Positions 60,522 to 64,000 of a DNA stretch of 64,000 bases are shown piece by piece (the stretch's first letter is position 1; every line of letters begins with the position of its first letter). Position numbers and translations under genes: made by a program. Origin of the DNA: Hyphomicrobiaceae bacterium. GTDB taxonomy: Bacteria; Pseudomonadota; Alphaproteobacteria; Rhizobiales; Hyphomicrobiaceae. The stretch covers positions 1 through 64,000 of the forward strand of contig JAGRKV010000020.1 of NCBI GenBank assembly GCA_020442165.1. The letters are read 5' to 3'. The notes under the pieces are model-generated. The model saw nothing but the letters and a program-made list of their open reading frames with translations, ran no database searches and was not told the origin of the DNA.

Positions 60522-63365
60522 ATGAGACGGCAGCGCAAAGAGACGGCGGATGAGGCGACACGATCGGTTCCGGCCACCGACCCGGAGCCGGGCGCCGTTC
60601 CGCAGACCGTGGACGCCGAGACGCTGCGCCAGCGGGCGCTCGCTGAGGCAACACCCTCCATGGCCCAATATCTGGAGATCAAGGCCGCCAATCCCGACAG
60701 CCTCCTCTGGTATCGGATGGGCGATTTCTACGAACTGTTCTTCGAGGATGCCGTCGTTGCTTCGGCCGCGCTCGGAATCGTGCTGACCAAGCGCGGCAAG
60801 CATCTGGGCGAAGACATCCAGATGTGCGGTGTGCCCATCCATCGCGCCGATGAGTATCTGCAACGTCTGATCCGCCACGGCTACCGCGTCGCCGTATGCG
60901 AGCAGCTGGAAGACCCGGCGGAAGCACGAAAGCGCGGCGCGAAGGCTGTGGTCAAGCGCGACGTCGTTCGCCTCGTCACCCCCGGCACGCTGACCGAGGA
61001 AACGCTGCTCGATGACAAGGCGCGCAATTATCTGACCGCAATCTTTCGCGCTCCCGGTGACGCGGAAGGGAAATTGATCGGTTCGTCCGCCATCGTGGCG
61101 GTGGCCTCGCTCGATATTTCAACCGGCGAATGCGAGATTGGCGAAGCAACGGGCGCGGATCTTCCTGGCGAACTGGTGCGATTGTCTCCCAGCGAAGTGA
61201 TTTGCTCAGAGGCATTGCTGGCCGAGCCCGAATTCAGCCAGTGGCTGGAAATCGCCGGGGCAGCGGCCACGCCCATGCCGTCCGCGCATTTCGATAGCAT
61301 GTCGGGTGAGCGCGGCTTGAAGTCGCGGCTCGGTGTCTCGGAGCTGGGCGGCTTTGGCACCTTCAGCCGCGCCGAACTGGCGGCAATCGGCGCACTGCTG
61401 AAATATGTCGACCTCACCCAGATCGGCAAGCAGCCGGTGCTGCGCCCGCCGCGCCGCACGGGCGCTGATGCAGCACTGGTCATCGATGCAGCGAGCCGCG
61501 CTTCTCTGGAATTGGTGCGCTCGTCATCGGGCGAGAAGCGCGGCAGTCTTCTGGCCTCGATTGATCGCACCGTCACCGGCCCGGGCGCCCGTGAGCTATC
61601 CGCTCGCATGAGTGCCCCGCTGCGCGATGCCGCACGTATCCACGCACGTCTCGACGCCGTTGCCTACTTCGTCGAAGCCGATGCGCTACGCGACGATGTG
61701 CGTGCGGCGCTCAAAGGTGCGCCGGATATTGCGCGCGCCGTATCGCGCCTGGCATTCGGTAGAGGCGGCCCGCGTGACATCGGCGCGATCAGGGATGCGC
61801 TGTTGGCGGCGGAACAGGCTGCAACCTTGCTCCTCGCGCGGGCGGGGCCGATGGGGTTGCCCTCTGAACTGAAGCTGGTTGTGGATCGACTGGGCGCGGC
61901 CGCAGGGCCGCTGTCCGCCCGTCTCGCCGCCGCCCTCGTAGATGAGCCGCCACATCTGCGGCGCGATGGCGGCTTCGTGCGTGCCGGTTATTCCAAGGAC
62001 CTCGATGGCGCCATCGAGCTGCGCGACAAGGGCCGACAGGTCATGGCCGCGCTGGAGGCGCGCTATGCCGAGGAAACCGGCGTCAAATCGCTCAAGGTCA
62101 GGCACAACAACATTCTGGGCTTCTTCATCGAGGTGACGCAGCTCAACGCCAAACCGCTGTTGTCGGAGCCGCTGACCGCCACGTTCCGCCACCGCCAGAC
62201 CATGGCAAACGCCGTCCGCTTCACGACAGATGAGTTGATCGAAACGGAGGGCCGCATCGCATCCGCCGCCGAGCGCGCGCTCTCCATCGAGCAGGAAATC
62301 TTTGCCACGTTAAGCGCCGAGATCGCGGCGGCTGAAAAAACGCTGGGCGAAATAGCCGCCGCCCTTGCCGAACTCGACGTCGTTGCCGCCCTCGCAACGA
62401 TCGCGCACGAGGAAAACTACGTTCGCCCCGAGGTGGACGACACTGCCGCCTTCGAAATCCATGGCGGCCGTCATCCGGTCGTCGAACAGTCACTGGCAGC
62501 GGCGCGCGGCGGACCCTTCATCGAGAACGATTGCGTGCTTGGCCGCGCGCCGGCGACAGCGCCCACCGGCTTCGACGAAGGCGAGGCAGCGCGCATTTGG
62601 CTCGTCACCGGTCCCAACATGGCGGGCAAATCGACTTTCCTGCGGCAGAATGCACTGATGGCGGTTCTCGCGCAGATGGGCTCCTTCGTGCCCGCCCGTT
62701 CCGCCCACATCGGCATCGTCGATCGCCTCTTCTCGCGCGTCGGCGCTTCCGACGACATCGCCCGCGGACGCTCCACCTTCATGGTGGAAATGGTGGAAAC
62801 GGCGGGCATCCTCAATCAGGCGACGAACCGTTCTCTGGTCATTCTCGATGAGATCGGCCGCGGCACCGCGACATTCGACGGCTTGTCGATAGCCTGGGCG
62901 ACAGTGGAGTTCCTGCACGAGGTATCAGGTTGCCGCGCCCTGTTTGCCACCCATTACCACGAGATGACGGCGCTGGAAGGCCGCCTGCCCGGGATCGCCA
63001 ACGTCACCGTCGACGTCAAGGAATGGCGCGACGATATTGTCTTCCTGCACAAGGTGAAGCCCGGCGCGGCGGATCGTTCTTATGGCATCCAGGTGGCAAA
63101 GCTCGCTGGTCTGCCGCAACGTGTCGTCGAGCGCGCAGGCGCTGTATTGAAGCAGCTGGAAAAATCTGAGAGCCGTCGCGGCGGTGCGCAAGCGCTCGAC
63201 GAACTGCCGCTGTTTGCCGCGGCGCGGCCCAAGAATCCCTTGGCGGATGCGCGCGAACCGTCTCGCGTTGAACAGGCGCTGGAAAGCCTGAGTGTTGATG
63301 ATCTGACGCCGCGGGCAGCCCTGGAGGAGCTTTACCGGCTGAAAACCATGCTCCGTCAGCCATGA
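60522..63365 (+). CDS. mutS: DNA mismatch repair protein MutS
   Basis: The 947-residue protein has the mismatch-reading motif in domain I (LLWYRMGDFYELFFEDA, F-Y-E), LTKRGKHLGEDIQMCGVPIHRADEYLQRLI, DPAEARKRGAKAVVKRDVVRLVTPGTLTEETLL, and the core and clamp domains. The ABC-type ATPase domain has Walker A VTGPNMAGKSTFLRQNA, signature DIARGRSTFMVEMVET, Walker B VILDEIGRGTATFDG and the His ATHYHEMTAL. The C-terminus lacks a clear beta-clamp or tetramerisation tail beyond the family norm. The start at 60522 follows GGGGCAGGG; GTG 60507 adds five residues. Confidence 0.98.
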   Translation: MRRQRKETADEATRSVPATDPEPGAVPQTVDAETLRQRALAEATPSMAQYLEIKAANPDSLLWYRMGDFYELFFEDAVVASAALGIVLTKRGKHLGEDIQMCGVPIHRADEYLQRLIRHGYRVAVCEQLEDPAEARKRGAKAVVKRDVVRLVTPGTLTEETLLDDKARNYLTAIFRAPGDAEGKLIGSSAIVAVASLDISTGECEIGEATGADLPGELVRLSPSEVICSEALLAEPEFSQWLEIAGAAATPMPSAHFDSMSGERGLKSRLGVSELGGFGTFSRAELAAIGALLKYVDLTQIGKQPVLRPPRRTGADAALVIDAASRASLELVRSSSGEKRGSLLASIDRTVTGPGARELSARMSAPLRDAARIHARLDAVAYFVEADALRDDVRAALKGAPDIARAVSRLAFGRGGPRDIGAIRDALLAAEQAATLLLARAGPMGLPSELKLVVDRLGAAAGPLSARLAAALVDEPPHLRRDGGFVRAGYSKDLDGAIELRDKGRQVMAALEARYAEETGVKSLKVRHNNILGFFIEVTQLNAKPLLSEPLTATFRHRQTMANAVRFTTDELIETEGRIASAAERALSIEQEIFATLSAEIAAAEKTLGEIAAALAELDVVAALATIAHEENYVRPEVDDTAAFEIHGGRHPVVEQSLAAARGGPFIENDCVLGRAPATAPTGFDEGEAARIWLVTGPNMAGKSTFLRQNALMAVLAQMGSFVPARSAHIGIVDRLFSRVGASDDIARGRSTFMVEMVETAGILNQATNRSLVILDEIGRGTATFDGLSIAWATVEFLHEVSGCRALFATHYHEMTALEGRLPGIANVTVDVKEWRDDIVFLHKVKPGAADRSYGIQVAKLAGLPQRVVERAGAVLKQLEKSESRRGGAQALDELPLFAAARPKNPLADAREPSRVEQALESLSVDDLTPRAALEELYRLKTMLRQP

Positions 63366-63516
63366 TCGCCAGGTTCGCGGCCAGTTCGCAGACCGGCCGG
63401 ACTGCACCAATTTCGGGCAATGCCATAATCATTTCGCGAACCGGGCAGTCATGAACTATATGGCTTCGACTGCATCGCGCCTGACGACACGCTGAAGAGA
63501 CGGTAATCTGCCAGAT

Positions 63517-64000
63517 ATGGACAAACTTCTCGAAACCGCCGCGCCTTATTTCGACACCGAGAGTCTGCGCAGTGAACTGACGGCGCTTCATCAGGCAGCC
63601 GCCAACCCCCAGGATGCCCGTCAGGTTATTGTCGACCGTCTGAAGCGGCTCGTGGCCGATGCGCGCACCTCGGCCGAGGCTGGATTGGGGAAGGACGGAA
63701 GCGGTCGCCGCTGCGCCTCCGGGTTGTCGCAGTTCCAGGACGAACTGATCCGGCTGATCTTTGATTATACGGTAGCGCACGTCTACCGGGCAACGAACCC
63801 GTCGGATGCCGAGCGCATGGCCATTGTGGCGACCGGTGGCTACGGACGCGGCCTGCTGGCACCTGGCTCAGATATCGATCTGTTGTTCCTGCTTCCCTAC
63901 AAGCAGACGCCATGGGGCGAAAGCGTTGCGGAGTACATGCTCTATGTCCTCTGGGACCTGGGCTTCAAGGTCGGCCATGCCACCCGCAATGTCGACCAGT
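63517..64000 (+). CDS. glnD: Bifunctional uridylyltransferase/uridylyl-removing enzyme GlnD, 5' part
   Basis: Translation from ATG 63517 stays open to the window end (161 codons). It opens with MDKLLETAAPYFDTESLR and contains the nucleotidyltransferase motif VATGGYGRGLLAPGSDIDLLFLLPY (GGxGR...L.P.SDIDL), followed by YMLYVLWDLGFKVGHATR. GlnD uridylylates PII proteins when nitrogen is scarce and removes UMP when it is plentiful, controlling nitrogen assimilation. Full length would be about 940 residues, so most of the gene lies outside the window. The gene order mutS-glnD is common in Hyphomicrobiales. Confidence 0.95.
   Translation, partial: MDKLLETAAPYFDTESLRSELTALHQAAANPQDARQVIVDRLKRLVADARTSAEAGLGKDGSGRRCASGLSQFQDELIRLIFDYTVAHVYRATNPSDAERMAIVATGGYGRGLLAPGSDIDLLFLLPYKQTPWGESVAEYMLYVLWDLGFKVGHATRNVDQ

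Overview
The window looks like a high-GC alphaproteobacterial chromosome, most likely of the order Hyphomicrobiales. I base this on the gene content and order: mutS next to glnD, rsmI-yraN-gshB beside a periplasmic-binding lipoprotein, rsmB - heparinase II/III - purH, a 1,636-residue-class NAD-glutamate dehydrogenase, MaeB-type malic enzyme, an OlsB-like ornithine acyltransferase, a PqqA peptide and RIME-like intergenic palindromes. No species call is made.

Layout. (1) 1-6190 is an accessory block. It opens with the last 36 codons of an IS3-type transposase. It then holds a trypsin-like protease with a small membrane protein, a tandem HigA-like DNA-binding protein, a ribbon-helix-helix protein, a secreted mini-protein overlapping a second small gene, two orphan proteins (one with an HTH-like N-terminus), a degenerate M23 peptidase relic and finally tRNA-Ala(CGC). 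The 3' end of the tRNA faces the block, as expected if the block is a genomic island inserted there; no integrase is visible. (2) 6267-14652 is core: yggT, DUF167, folD, comM/yifB, gshB, yraN, rsmI and an LpoA-like lipoprotein. (3) 14983-19654 is a complete branched-chain amino acid type ABC transporter (livGFKHM) on the minus strand. (4) 20900-23079 is an iron-storage cluster: a cysteine-poor Rrf2 regulator, a six-cysteine orphan protein, bacterioferritin-associated ferredoxin and bacterioferritin, with a GAA-N3-TTC palindrome in front of the last three. (5) 23377-37356 holds EVE, a methyltransferase, DUF1761, acs, an extensin-like protein, a TadG-like protein, an SdhAF4-like protein, htpX, rsmB, heparinase, purH and a GNAT. 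(6) 37470-37559 is an orphan 29-residue pqqA. (7) 37715-53099 holds an MFS/UMF1 transporter, a TPR-like orphan, NAD-GDH, a TPM/TPM/LemA trio, a secreted repeat protein, an orphan ParA, tRNA-Gly(GCC), a ProX-like editing protein and a CnoX-type thioredoxin. (8) 53165-64000 holds a Lon-N domain protein, a Trm112 protein, a hybrid histidine kinase, olsB-like, maeB, mutS and the 5' part of glnD.

The points most worth following are the tandem-HTH gene whose start codon lies inside its own palindrome and 7 nt from a -10 box; the direct-repeat operator in front of the 301-residue HTH protein; the orphan pqqA; the six-cysteine protein of the iron cluster with its ICE-like operator; and the dispersed hairpin repeats, two of which end exactly on the stop codons of neighbouring genes. 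All functions were assigned by reading motifs and remembered family features, not by database search.
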